From: Thraustochytrium sp. TN22
Taxonomy: Eukaryota > Sar > Bigyra > Thraustochytrida > Thraustochytriidae
Reading direction: 5' to 3'
Assembly: GCA_013306675.1 (NCBI GenBank)
Contig: JABLUY010000064.1
Location: 90,194-154,193 of the forward strand
DNA length: 64,000 nt
Shown here: positions 42,981 to 52,789 of the stretch, one piece after another
Layout: every line of letters begins with the position of its first letter
How positions within the stretch are numbered: position 1 is the first letter of the stretch
The notes under the pieces: model-generated
The model's database searches: none
The model's input: only the letters and a program-made list of their open reading frames with translations
What the model was told of the DNA's origin: nothing
Made by a program: the position numbers and the translations under genes

Positions 42981-43344
42981 AGGACTGGAGGGGCGTTTGG
43001 CGACGAGGACGAGAGCCGCTCGACCATGGCGCATCGAGCGCGGAGGGACCTTAGCTTTACAACCCCGCCGGACTCTACTTCGTGCGCGCGCATTCACTCT
43101 GAAAGCTTGTACAGTATTCTGCCTTTTTGTGTGAAGTAATTTTGCAAGAGGTCATGAAGAGTTTGATTCGGTGCCCTCGTTTGCACCAAGCTCAGCCTGG
43201 GGCGCCGCTCACGATCATGCAACGCAAATCCAAATCGCGCAGCGGCGGCACGAGGCTGCACGCGCGCGGCGGCGGGCGGGCGGGTGCGCGGCGGTGCGGC
43301 GCAGCTCGCTGGGCTGTGGCGGCTCCGCGGGCACGCGCGGCAGC
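42981..43344. other. Spacer between OGDH E1 and VPS53
   Basis: A 364-bp tandem-gene spacer with GGGC words near 43266-43280. No gene is seen in it. Confidence 0.5.
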
Positions 43345-46300
43345 ATGGCGGACCTCGACACAGCGACCGGCACGATGGGCCCCACCAAGGTGGCACAGGA
43401 GGTGGAGGTCGACGACGACGACGACAACGACGAGGGGCTGGTGCAACAGGATCAGCCGAGCGGCGAGAACCAGGACCAGGTACCGCAGGCGCAGCAGGCG
43501 CAGCAGGCGCAGCAGGCGCAGCAGCAGCAGTGGCGGCAGCAGGACGGAGAAGAAGAAGAGCCGACTCGGTATCCTGAGGTCGTCGAGCAGGCACTCAAGG
43601 GGTGCTTTGGCGGCGAGAGCAGCAGCGAGCGCAGCCCTGCTGGCTTTGTACGGCGGAGATCATCGCAGCAGAGCTCAGGGCTGCTTGGGGACGCAGGCCA
43701 CGGAGACCATGAGTTTGAGGCGCTGGACGATGCGGACTTCGATCCGGTCGCATTCGTGAACGAGCGCTTCCCGGACGAGAAGAGCTTCGCGCTGCTGGAC
43801 CCCTTTTTGTCACGACTGCGGTCACAAGTGCAGACGCTGGATGTGGCCGTCTTCGAGGCCGTCAAGACGCAGTCGACGCAGGCAGAGCGGTCTATCGGGG
43901 ATATCGTGGAGGCTAAGGAGTCCATCCGGCAGCTGCAGACCAAGGTGTTGGAGATCAAGGGCAAGGCGGAGCAGTCCGAAGTGATGGTGCAGGAGATTTG
44001 CAGGGACATCAAGAAGCTGGACAATGCGAAGCGGCACCTGACGAACACCATCACCTCGCTAAAGAAGTTCCACATGCTCGTGACAGCTGTCGACCAGCTC
44101 GACTTTATGGTGGAGTCCCGCCAGTATCGCGAGACCGCAAACCTCCTACAGGCCATCTCGCAGCTGCTGACTGACTTTGAGCAGCACAAGGGCATTGCTC
44201 AGGTGGCCAAGCTGCGCGACTCGGTGGCGCGCACGCGGCAGGGGCTCACGGAGCAAATCTTCCACGACTTTCAGGCTCTCTCCGACGTGAGTGCCGACTA
44301 CTCGCGCGAGGGCAACGGCTACGGCGGCAGCGGCGGTGGCGCCGGGGGCCTGACTGACAACGTCGGTCGCGGCGGCGGCGGCTACGCCGACGGTAACGGC
44401 CGCTACGAGGACCCGGCCGGCGCGAGCGCTGGCGCGCACACATACGACGACCCGTTCGCGCCAGCGCTGCCTACCAGCGCGGATGCGCTCTTCTACAGCT
44501 CGGACGCGCACACACCGGAGTCTCTCGCCGGTGCGTGCGCCGTGGTGGACGCTCTTGGGCCGAGCATCCGCCGCCAGCTGATCGAGCAAATCTGCCAAGG
44601 CTGGCTTCGGCCCTATGACCGCATCTTCGGGCCGGGTGAAGAGCACAGCGGCCTGGAGTTCACCGAGCGCCGCTACGCGTGGCTGCGTCGCCTGCTGCGC
44701 CACAACGAGGAGCACTACGACCAGATCTTCCCGCACGCCTGGTGCGTCAACAAGCACCTACTCGTGGCGTTCGTACAGCGCACCGAGCAGCACCTGCGCG
44801 CCGTGCTGCGCGCCATCGACCCACCCGAGAGCGCCGACGTGAGCGTGCTCGTGCGCGCACTCCGCAAGACGCTCGACTTTGAGCACGAGATGGCCATCCG
44901 TTTCGAGTACGAGCGCGCCGCCGACGCCGCGGCGGATGCCGCCTTGGCCGAGGCGGAGCCCACTGCGGAGTCCGTGCGGCGCAAGTACGCCAAGGCCGCC
45001 CAGGCTGCCGCCCAGGAGAGCGCGGCTGCCACAGAGACAGATGCGCTTCGCGTGGTGCGCAAGCAGGCGCTCGCCGAGGCAGGCGAGTTGCCGGCCATCT
45101 CTGGCGTCATCTCCAGCACCTTCGGCCCCTACCTCATCGCCTACGTGCGAGCCGTCGCTTCCAAGATGCGCGAGGAGCTGCAGCGCGTCGTGCGCGAGGA
45201 GGACGTGGACCAGGACGGTTCGCTCCCGTACTTTACCAGCGCCTCGCAGATGTTCGCGCTGATCAAGAGCGGCATCAACCAGTGCATCCAGTTCACCACC
45301 GGCCAGGCCTTTTACGACCTGCACCTCGAGTTCAAAAGCATCATGCACGAGTACGCACAGACCATCGAGTCAAAGCTGCCACCGCTCACCGGGCGCGCAC
45401 TCACGCCCGCCGCAGCGCGTACCACCTGCCACGTGCTCAACTCTGCTGAGTACTGCGCAGAGACCGTGGAGCAGCTCGAGGCGCTCATTCAGAGCAAGAT
45501 TGACGAGGCCTTTCGGGACAAGGTCTCGCTCGAGGACGAGTGCGACAAGTTCTACGCTACCATTGACCGCGCCGGCAAGGCGCTCGTCGGCGGCGTCAGC
45601 GCTGCCATTGAGCCGGACCTTGTCGCCGCCGGCCGTATCAACTGGGCCGGCGTTACCGAGGTCGGCGACCAGTCCAAGTACGTGTCCACGCTCGAGGCGG
45701 CGCTCCAAGACTTTGTGCCGCTCCTGCGCGGGCTGCTCTCGGCCGTCTACTTTCGCCGCTTCTGCGACAGCTTCGCGGCCGCCTTTATCGCGCGCTACCG
45801 TGACCATGTGTCGCGTTGTCGCCGTGTTGGCGAGATGGCCGCGCAGCAACTGCTGCTTGACGCGCAGGCCGTCAAGTCACTCCTCATGAACGTGCCGGCG
45901 CTCGCCGAGGCCGCTGCACCTGCTGACTCCGAGGACGGCCCGCTGTCGTTCGCCACGTACAACAAGCTGGTCGCGCCCAAGATGCAGCGTCTCGAGGCCA
46001 TCCTGAAGCTCGTTGGCATGAACCTGGCGCCCTCGCTCCTCATCGAGAACTTCAAGCTTCTGCTCGCTGACGGCACGCTGGACGACCTTCGCCTGGTGCT
46101 CGACATGAAGGGCTTCAAGGGCCCGGACCAGGCCGCCGCGCTCAAGGAAGCCGAAAAGGCCGGCATTCCCAAGGCTGCGCCAGCGCAGGCCGCCGCCTCC
46201 GGCGCGCCACGCGCCTCGCAGGGCTCGCCGCACACCCCGACTGGCGCCGCCCAGGCCGACCGTGGTGCGCAGGGCCGCGCGTCGCCCGCGGCTTCCGCCT

Positions 46301-46512
46301 TTGCATCAGCCTCGGCCGCCTTTCAGAACGAGGAGGCCTCCTTCTCCCAGGTCTTCTCCAAGATGACCGACATGGGTAAGGAACACCTTGACAAGGTCAC
46401 CGCTGCGGCGGCCAGCTCCTCGAGCGGCCGCTCGTTTGGGTCCTTCGGCGCCAACCTCTCCTCCTCGCTCCAGCAGTCCTACCAGCGCGCTGTCAAGAAG
46501 GCCGGCCGCTAG
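43345..46512 (+). CDS. VPS53: VPS53, GARP/EARP tethering complex subunit
   Basis: It is a 1055-aa subunit of the GARP/EARP complex, which tethers endosome-derived vesicles at the trans-Golgi and recycling endosomes. The first in-frame ATG is at 43345. An acidic and Gln/Ala-rich N-terminal tail (about 1-130) precedes the Vps53 N domain: FDPVAFVNERFPDE, then coiled-coil blocks EQSEVMVQEICRDIKKLDNA and KRHLTNTITSLKKFHML, QYRETANLLQAI, and RRYAWLRRLLRHNEEHYDQI with FPHAWCVNKHLLVAF. All follow animal VPS53 in order. A Gly-rich, Asp/Tyr insert (about 322-352) is not in the animal protein. The C-terminal tail is Ser/Ala-rich. Family assignment is secure; partners would be VPS51, 52, 54 or 50. Confidence 0.92.
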   Translation: MADLDTATGTMGPTKVAQEVEVDDDDDNDEGLVQQDQPSGENQDQVPQAQQAQQAQQAQQQQWRQQDGEEEEPTRYPEVVEQALKGCFGGESSSERSPAGFVRRRSSQQSSGLLGDAGHGDHEFEALDDADFDPVAFVNERFPDEKSFALLDPFLSRLRSQVQTLDVAVFEAVKTQSTQAERSIGDIVEAKESIRQLQTKVLEIKGKAEQSEVMVQEICRDIKKLDNAKRHLTNTITSLKKFHMLVTAVDQLDFMVESRQYRETANLLQAISQLLTDFEQHKGIAQVAKLRDSVARTRQGLTEQIFHDFQALSDVSADYSREGNGYGGSGGGAGGLTDNVGRGGGGYADGNGRYEDPAGASAGAHTYDDPFAPALPTSADALFYSSDAHTPESLAGACAVVDALGPSIRRQLIEQICQGWLRPYDRIFGPGEEHSGLEFTERRYAWLRRLLRHNEEHYDQIFPHAWCVNKHLLVAFVQRTEQHLRAVLRAIDPPESADVSVLVRALRKTLDFEHEMAIRFEYERAADAAADAALAEAEPTAESVRRKYAKAAQAAAQESAAATETDALRVVRKQALAEAGELPAISGVISSTFGPYLIAYVRAVASKMREELQRVVREEDVDQDGSLPYFTSASQMFALIKSGINQCIQFTTGQAFYDLHLEFKSIMHEYAQTIESKLPPLTGRALTPAAARTTCHVLNSAEYCAETVEQLEALIQSKIDEAFRDKVSLEDECDKFYATIDRAGKALVGGVSAAIEPDLVAAGRINWAGVTEVGDQSKYVSTLEAALQDFVPLLRGLLSAVYFRRFCDSFAAAFIARYRDHVSRCRRVGEMAAQQLLLDAQAVKSLLMNVPALAEAAAPADSEDGPLSFATYNKLVAPKMQRLEAILKLVGMNLAPSLLIENFKLLLADGTLDDLRLVLDMKGFKGPDQAAALKEAEKAGIPKAAPAQAAASGAPRASQGSPHTPTGAAQADRGAQGRASPAASAFASASAAFQNEEASFSQVFSKMTDMGKEHLDKVTAAAASSSSGRSFGSFGANLSSSLQQSYQRAVKKAGR

Positions 46513-46619
46513 CTAACCAGATCAAGTCTGCGCTGCCCGCCAGCCCTGCCATGCATGAAATCCCTCGTGTCTTCTTCTTTCCGCTATCGAGGTATCAACT
46601 ACCTGCCTCACCGTTTCAA

Positions 46620-48740
46620 TCAAGGGAGGTCCAAGAGCCCCGCCGACTTGCACCTCGACACGGGCCGAGCCTTTGGGCACGGCATCGTCGAGCCCGCACA
46701 AGCGTCCATCATCACCGTAACCTTGTTGCGCGACAGCACGTGCTCCAGCGCAAGGCGTGACTTGACCTCTGCTGCCTGCGACCAGGTGCTTCCGCGACGC
46801 GGGCCGTGCGCCAGGTGCATCACGCGGACCTGCTCCTCGAGCGGGAACGTGCTCAGGCCGTCGTGCTGGTACGGTCGGGCCCGCGCAATTTTGCGCAGCG
46901 GAACTACGAGCTTGAGGTCGTTCACGTCCGCGAGAAGCTTGCCGAAAGGGTCCGGGCCCGGCATCTCACTCTCCGAGCCCGGAGCAACGTCTCTTGTATC
47001 CGTCAGCGGTGGTTCCAGCGTCAGACGAGTCCCACTCGACCTGCGCGTGACCCAACTGACTTCCGGCGGCCCGCCGGCGTCTTTTTGTTCGGCCTCATGC
47101 TGCGTGCAGCAGGCAGTTGCTCTGCGCTCGCCGCAACGCGGAAACTGTGCGGAAGACGGCCGCCTCGTGTAGCTGTGTCTTCGCTCCATGGCGCGCACAT
47201 GCATCATCCCTGCGCCCAAGTCATGTTCGGCCATGGCGGAGTCGCGGCGCAAGTGTCTTGAAAGGCGCTTGGGTCTCGCACCCCATAGGTCCTTGGTCGA
47301 CTGCAGTGCTCCGAGCTTGCCGAAGCGGGCGCCGCCTAGCTTCATGCTGGCGTGTGAGTCCGCGCGTCGTGAAGTGCGAGAACCCGCGCTGTGCGGCCGG
47401 CATCTCGAGGTCGACAGCATCGTCTCCTGCCACCTGGAATTGCCTCCCATCCCGGTGTGACGTGGACTCGCCGCGTCTGCCTCTAGGGTCCGTCCAGGGC
47501 GATCAACTCCACGTGGCGACGTGCGTGTTGCCGGGTCCCCCCTCTGCTTTGGCGATGTCTCGATCTCTTTAGAGTCTGCCATCGCTGGGGTCGAGTCTGC
47601 TGGCCGGTCCTTCTTCTCGGAATGAAGACGTTCTTCATGCTGAGCGTTGCTACGATCCTCCGAAGGAGCGGTCGAGCTCGTGTGCTTGGTCAGGAGCGAG
47701 GTGAGCGCGGCGATGGCCGCTGCGCGCTTCGCAGCCGCCCTGGCACGGTCCAGGAGGAGCTTACGCCGACGATCACGCGCAATGTGTTCGCGCTCGAGCG
47801 GGCAGTACATGCGACGTGCATCGAGTGGATCGTCGCCGACCCGCACGGCCGACCACTTGCCACTGGAGACCTGCTCCTCGTAGGCTCCTCGAGATACAAT
47901 CTCGCCGTCCTCTCTGAAGATGAGTGTGCCATTGCGGGTGGGCTTGAGCATGCGCTGCACGAGCTGCAGCAAAAACTCGTAGTACAGGTTCTCGTCCACA
48001 TCATCCGTCCACAGGTCGACGATCTGAAACCAAGACTGACTGAAGCGTGAGAAGTTGAGGTGCTTGCAGCCCTGTGAGTCCATCTCCCAGTCCCGCTCCG
48101 CGAGCTCTACGCCCACAACAGGATCAAAATGGCCGATCACGGCCACCTGCAGCTTCTGATTGAGCAACATGTACTCGTCGTGGTCAAGCCTGCCGGAGTA
48201 ATCTGAGTCTGCTGCGAGCCAGACCATGGTCAGCAACGCACGGATGCGCTTGCTGAAGCGGATAGACTCTCGCAAAAGCAGCATGCGGTCCGAGCTGAAG
48301 TGCTCGTAGTCCTCGCGCTCCTCGCTGGACAGCCCGGCCTTGGCCTTGGCCTGCTCCTGCTCGGAGCCCAGGTATAGCTTGCGCAGGTCGCTCAGGAGAT
48401 CGGGCTGCTGGTTCACCGTGAAGGTCCTTAGCGACTTGGACCGGGCCACGAGCCGCGGCGTTGTCTTGCTGGAGCGGGCCAGGCCGGGCCGGCACGTACG
48501 CACTGCCGCATCGTCCGCGCTGTCCGTCTTCTTGGGCTGTACCTCAATTTGCTCTGCGACACTCGCCAAGGTGCCGCACCTCGCAAGCTGCGCAGGTCTG
48601 ACGGTCTTTGCGCCGAGGAAGCTTGACACGCTGACGCCCATGACGGATGAGCTGGTACTCGTCAGCGTGGAGTGCGCCCGCCTTGCCGGCACCTCGTGCA
48701 CAGCCTGGCCTCCATCGTTCTCGCTGGTCGCGTGCAGCAT
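46620..48740 (-). CDS. EF-hand protein of unknown function
   Basis: It is a 706-aa protein starting at an ATG at 48740. One canonical EF-hand loop is visible at residues 178-189 (DSDYSGRLDHDE), flanked by helices RIRALLTMVWLA and YMLLNQKL. A second, degenerate hand may follow near 217-235. Hydrophobic and aromatic residues continue to about 275 (WFQIVDLWTDDVDENLYYEFLLQLV), which looks like one folded EF-hand module. The rest, from about 300 to the end, is basic, Ser/Arg-rich and probably disordered. It likely binds calcium and acts as a sensor or axonemal/cytoskeletal factor, but no family name can be given. The 107-bp gap to the VPS53 stop makes a tight convergent pair. Confidence 0.7.
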   Translation of the reverse strand: MLHATSENDGGQAVHEVPARRAHSTLTSTSSSVMGVSVSSFLGAKTVRPAQLARCGTLASVAEQIEVQPKKTDSADDAAVRTCRPGLARSSKTTPRLVARSKSLRTFTVNQQPDLLSDLRKLYLGSEQEQAKAKAGLSSEEREDYEHFSSDRMLLLRESIRFSKRIRALLTMVWLAADSDYSGRLDHDEYMLLNQKLQVAVIGHFDPVVGVELAERDWEMDSQGCKHLNFSRFSQSWFQIVDLWTDDVDENLYYEFLLQLVQRMLKPTRNGTLIFREDGEIVSRGAYEEQVSSGKWSAVRVGDDPLDARRMYCPLEREHIARDRRRKLLLDRARAAAKRAAAIAALTSLLTKHTSSTAPSEDRSNAQHEERLHSEKKDRPADSTPAMADSKEIETSPKQRGDPATRTSPRGVDRPGRTLEADAASPRHTGMGGNSRWQETMLSTSRCRPHSAGSRTSRRADSHASMKLGGARFGKLGALQSTKDLWGARPKRLSRHLRRDSAMAEHDLGAGMMHVRAMERRHSYTRRPSSAQFPRCGERRATACCTQHEAEQKDAGGPPEVSWVTRRSSGTRLTLEPPLTDTRDVAPGSESEMPGPDPFGKLLADVNDLKLVVPLRKIARARPYQHDGLSTFPLEEQVRVMHLAHGPRRGSTWSQAAEVKSRLALEHVLSRNKVTVMMDACAGSTMPCPKARPVSRCKSAGLLDLP

Positions 48741-49202
48741 GCGCCGTGCGAGCGCAATCCCGTAAGGGGCTTTGGCGATGCACTCTGTCTTGCAGCGTGG
48801 CGCGCCCGCGCCGATTCAGTTCACTCGTAGCTACTAGTAGTAGAAAGTTGCGTCGATTGACTGGCATCGCCGCCACTGCTGCTGCTCTTGTTGTTATGTA
48901 AAAATGCTGCTGCTGCTGCTGCTGAAAGCAGTGAAAGCTGAAAGCTGAAAGCTGCTGTGAGCCATGTTGTTGTAACGCAAGCATGCGTCGCTCGCGCGCG
49001 AGTGCGCGCCGGGTCGGGCGGGCGCAAAGCAGATCCTGGCGCTCGACGGCTCCGGGCTGCCCCATCCGCGCAAGGGCCGGCCCTCGGAGAAGAAACACCG
49101 TGGGGGCGGAGGGATTGCTGCCAGCGCCCCCCCCCCCCGCAGCCGCCCGCGCGCTGGCTGCGCGCCGTGCGCTCGCCCGCGGAGGCCGGTCTGATCACGG
49201 CC
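48741..49202. promoter_or_regulatory. Divergent promoter region, EF-hand / GH92
   Basis: It contains a GCT/CTG array with an adjoining GAAAGCT repeat (48903-48955) and a C-run at about 49127-49138. Confidence 0.4.
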
Positions 49203-51614
49203 ATGGAGACCAAGGGCCTCACCGGTGTCAACGTGTTTGCCAACGGGCTCGCTTGCACGACGAGGAGAACCGTGTCGCTGGTGCTGGCGCTTGTGACCAC
49301 CGCGGCATGGGCCTCGCTCTGCAGGACAAATGACAGCCCGGCGGCGTTCATGATGATGGGGTTGCGGCCCGGGAACCACCCCCATGTCGATCACCACGCG
49401 GACTGGGTGGAGACGGACAGCGAGGACCTCGTGAGCCTCGTGGATGTGGTCATGGGCAGCGCGCCGGCGCGCTACGAGATGAGCCGGGGCAACACGCTGC
49501 CGCTGACGGCATTGCCGCATGCTATGACGCACTGGAGCGTGCAGACCACGAGCGACATGCGCACGGCGTGGTTCTTCGACCCGGCGAGCATCTCCTTCGC
49601 CGGAATGCGCTGTACCCATCAGCCCTCGCCGTGGATAAAGGACTACGGCCAGTTCCTCCTGGCGGTGGGCGTCAAGACCCTGGGCTCGCCCATTTACAGC
49701 CGCGAGAGAGGCTCCGAGATGCTCCCGCACCTCGTGAACGCGTCCCTGCTCAACATGTGCTCCGCGGAGGACTGCGTGCGGTTCGAATTTGCGCCGACAA
49801 CGCATGGCGGCGCGCTGCGCGCGACCTTCCCGCGCGGCCTGGGCGCGCACCGCCAGAGCGTCTCGCTGCGTGTTCCCGTGGCTAATGTATCTGCCACGCC
49901 CTCCTTGTCGGGCCACGGCGCGACACTCGTTGCCAAGACCTCGGTCAACTCTGGCGGCATCGTGGCGCCCGCGGCGTATGGGCACCACGTAGTTGCGCGG
50001 CTCGAATTTGACCCTTCGGGCGCGATGCCGGAGGACCTAGAGCTTGAGGTTTCGTGCGAGGGCGAGCACGGCGACTGCGAGGTGGTCGCCTCGTGGACCA
50101 ATCCGGCAGAGGAGTGGGACGTGGTGGCCTACGTTCGTCTGGGAACGTCCTTTATTAGCGAAGCGCAGGCCGTGGTGGCCCTGGAGGCCGAGACGGCGCA
50201 GGCGTCGCTGGAAGAGCTGGCGGCTCGCGCCAAGCGGGCTTGGAATGCGCTCCTGGGCCGCGTGCGCGTGTCCGGGTCCTCCTCCGCGGCGCCCGGCGCT
50301 GTGGCCGCGGATCGCGCCAAGCGCATGCTGTACACGAACCTGTACCGCGCTCTCCTCTTTCCACGGTTCTTCGCGGAGCAGGACGCGCAAAACAAGACGG
50401 TGCACTACTCGCCGTTTGCGCGGGGCGGTATTGTGCGCGAGGGCGCTGTCATGGTGGATAGCGGCTTTTGGGACTCTTATCGCGCCGTTTACCCGATGCT
50501 TCACCTCGTGTATCCCGATATCGCGTCGCGCGCGCTGACGGCGTACGTGAACAGCCTGGCGGAGACTGGCGGCCGCATTGTGCAATGGGCGTCACCGGGC
50601 CCGCGCAACTCGATGGTGGGCACCATGAGCGACGTGAGCCTGGCGGAAGGCATTGTGAATGGCGCGCTGCGCGGCGAGGACGCCGCGAGAGCGTACCAAA
50701 GCATGCTGAAGAACGCCTTCAATGGCACTGGCGCCAACTCGCGAGGGCGGGACCTCAAACCGTACGCATCGCGCGGCTATGTGCCGCACCGCACGGCTCT
50801 GACGCTCAATTTCAAGCTGGCGGACTACGCTATTTCGCGCGCCGCGCTGGCCATGAACGATACAGCGACGGCGGCCGTACTGGAGGCACGGTCACAAGAC
50901 TGGCTGTCGTCGTTTGACAATTCGACCCTCTTCTTTCGCGCGCCGGACTCCGACGGCACACGCAGCAAGTCCTTCGACCCGTTCTGGTGGGACTCCAACG
51001 ATTTCACGGAGGGCGCCGCTTGGCAGTACCGGTTCTACGTGCCGCACGACGCGGCGAGACTGCAACAGGTGCATGCAGAGCTGAACGGGCATGGGAGCCT
51101 GTGCAAGGCGCTCAAGGAGCTGCTCACGACGCGCGGGACCTTCCACCGGTCCTACGTCATCCACGAGTCCGCGGAGCTCGCCATCACCTGCACGGGACAG
51201 TACCTGCACAGCAACCAGCCAGCACACCACATCTTGTATATGTTTGCGCACAGCGAGTGCCCAATGGAGGGCCAACGGTGGATTTCGCACACGCTTGAGA
51301 ACCAGTACACGGAGGCTGGGTACGCGGGTGACGAGGACAACGGCGAGATGGCGAGCTGGTACATTCTGTCGTCGCTCGGCCTGTACGCGCTCGTGCCTAG
51401 CAGCGGCCATTACCAGGTGGGCGCGGGTCCGATCTTTGAGAAGGTCGAGATTCGGCGGCCAGCGGAGCTCGGCGGCACGCTGCGCGTCTCGCGCAGCGGC
51501 GCTGGGCCCTTTCAGCAGGTGCGCTTCGCATCGCGCACGTACGCGCTGGACAGCGGGCCGGTGCGCCTGCCCTATGTGAGTCTCTTGCAGGGCGGCGAGG
51601 TCGTCTTCTCATGA
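49203..51614 (+). CDS. Glycoside hydrolase family 92 alpha-mannosidase
   Basis: It is an 803-aa predicted calcium-dependent exo-alpha-mannosidase. I use the ATG at 49203; the longer frame starts with GTG. Hydrophobic residues about 24-42 form a signal peptide or signal anchor, so the enzyme is probably secreted, lysosomal or Golgi-located. GH92 blocks are VDSGFWDSYRAVYPMLHLVY, GRIVQWASPG, GTMSDVSLAEGIV, FWWDSNDFTEGAAWQYRFYV, HHILYMF, and the C-terminal GYAGDEDNGEMASWYILSSL with LGLYALVPSSGHYQVGAGPI. Most GH92 enzymes are bacterial (Bacteroidetes) or fungal. It may remodel its own N-glycans or degrade environmental mannans. The substrate linkage cannot be told from sequence. Confidence 0.88.
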   Translation: METKGLTGVNVFANGLACTTRRTVSLVLALVTTAAWASLCRTNDSPAAFMMMGLRPGNHPHVDHHADWVETDSEDLVSLVDVVMGSAPARYEMSRGNTLPLTALPHAMTHWSVQTTSDMRTAWFFDPASISFAGMRCTHQPSPWIKDYGQFLLAVGVKTLGSPIYSRERGSEMLPHLVNASLLNMCSAEDCVRFEFAPTTHGGALRATFPRGLGAHRQSVSLRVPVANVSATPSLSGHGATLVAKTSVNSGGIVAPAAYGHHVVARLEFDPSGAMPEDLELEVSCEGEHGDCEVVASWTNPAEEWDVVAYVRLGTSFISEAQAVVALEAETAQASLEELAARAKRAWNALLGRVRVSGSSSAAPGAVAADRAKRMLYTNLYRALLFPRFFAEQDAQNKTVHYSPFARGGIVREGAVMVDSGFWDSYRAVYPMLHLVYPDIASRALTAYVNSLAETGGRIVQWASPGPRNSMVGTMSDVSLAEGIVNGALRGEDAARAYQSMLKNAFNGTGANSRGRDLKPYASRGYVPHRTALTLNFKLADYAISRAALAMNDTATAAVLEARSQDWLSSFDNSTLFFRAPDSDGTRSKSFDPFWWDSNDFTEGAAWQYRFYVPHDAARLQQVHAELNGHGSLCKALKELLTTRGTFHRSYVIHESAELAITCTGQYLHSNQPAHHILYMFAHSECPMEGQRWISHTLENQYTEAGYAGDEDNGEMASWYILSSLGLYALVPSSGHYQVGAGPIFEKVEIRRPAELGGTLRVSRSGAGPFQQVRFASRTYALDSGPVRLPYVSLLQGGEVVFS

Positions 51615-51779
51615 TCAGAAATGGAACGTTCAAGCGATTTTTAATTTTTCATGGTGGTACCCAGACGCTGACCGTCCTTCGCGGCGGCAAAGGCTGCGGT
51701 ACGTTGAAGGCAAGGTGATGTATGGACGACAGACAATCTTCATTCTCAGGTTCCCTCTTCCTCTCTTTCAATGTGTTCA

Positions 51780-51831
51780 TCAGCGCATCTGACCGTTGTT
51801 CTGCAGTAGCTGGTGTTGCTGTTGTTGTTGT

Positions 51832-51863
<32 letters not shown>

Positions 51864-52753
51864 GTAGTGCATCAGCTCGATATTCCGATTTTGTTCGCGG
51901 AGAAGGGCGAGCTCCAGCAGATGCTGATTGGACTGCAGGATGCGGAGCTCCTCGAGATCCTGGCGCTTCTTCTCGTTGAACGCGGAGATGAGCAAGATCA
52001 CCATCTCGGCCTGTGCCGGGCTGTTGACGGCAAGCTCGCGGGCGAGCTCCTCGGAGAACTGACCGACAATCCCCCCAGCCCCGGAGAGATTAGCCGCCTG
52101 GCCCTTGGCACTGTATGGGTTGGAGTCCGCTGGACCAGTGCCGCCCTTTGCTCCCGAGGCAGCGCCAGCACCGGGCGCGCCCGCGGAATTTGCACTGCTG
52201 CCCCTCGCGGAAGAGGTTGTGGACGAGGAGCTGGCCTGCTTTTGCTGCTGTTGCTTGGCCGAGTCCGAGAGCGCCTCTTGTTGCTGCATGAAGTGCATCT
52301 GCTGCTGATGCTGCTGCATCTGTTGTTGTTGCTGCTGTTGTTGTTGATGCTGGAGCAGCTGCTGGAGCAGCTGCTGTTGGCGCTGCGGATCGAGGGACGG
52401 TCCTGATCCACTGCGGCCGTTGGATGCGGAAGACTGGCTTAGGACGCGACTCAAACTCTGCTGCAGCTGCGCGAGCTGATCATCATTTCCAGACGCAGCG
52501 GAACCACCCGCAGCGGGGGGCTGGGGCTGGGTCGGCGCCGCCCCCCCCCGTGGAGGCGGACTCGGTAATCTCGCGGATTCTCTGCTCGATCTGGTGCTTG
52601 ATCGCCTGGTACTGCCTCTGCGAGAGAAACGCATCCTCGGACGAGCCCCCCTTTTCTAGATTGCGCATGTGCTCCTGCATCAGATAGAAGAGCTGACCCT
52701 CGAGCTCATTGACGGCCTGCTGCTGCGCGGGCGGCAGCTGGTTGCGTTGTTGT

Positions 52754-52789
<36 letters not shown>
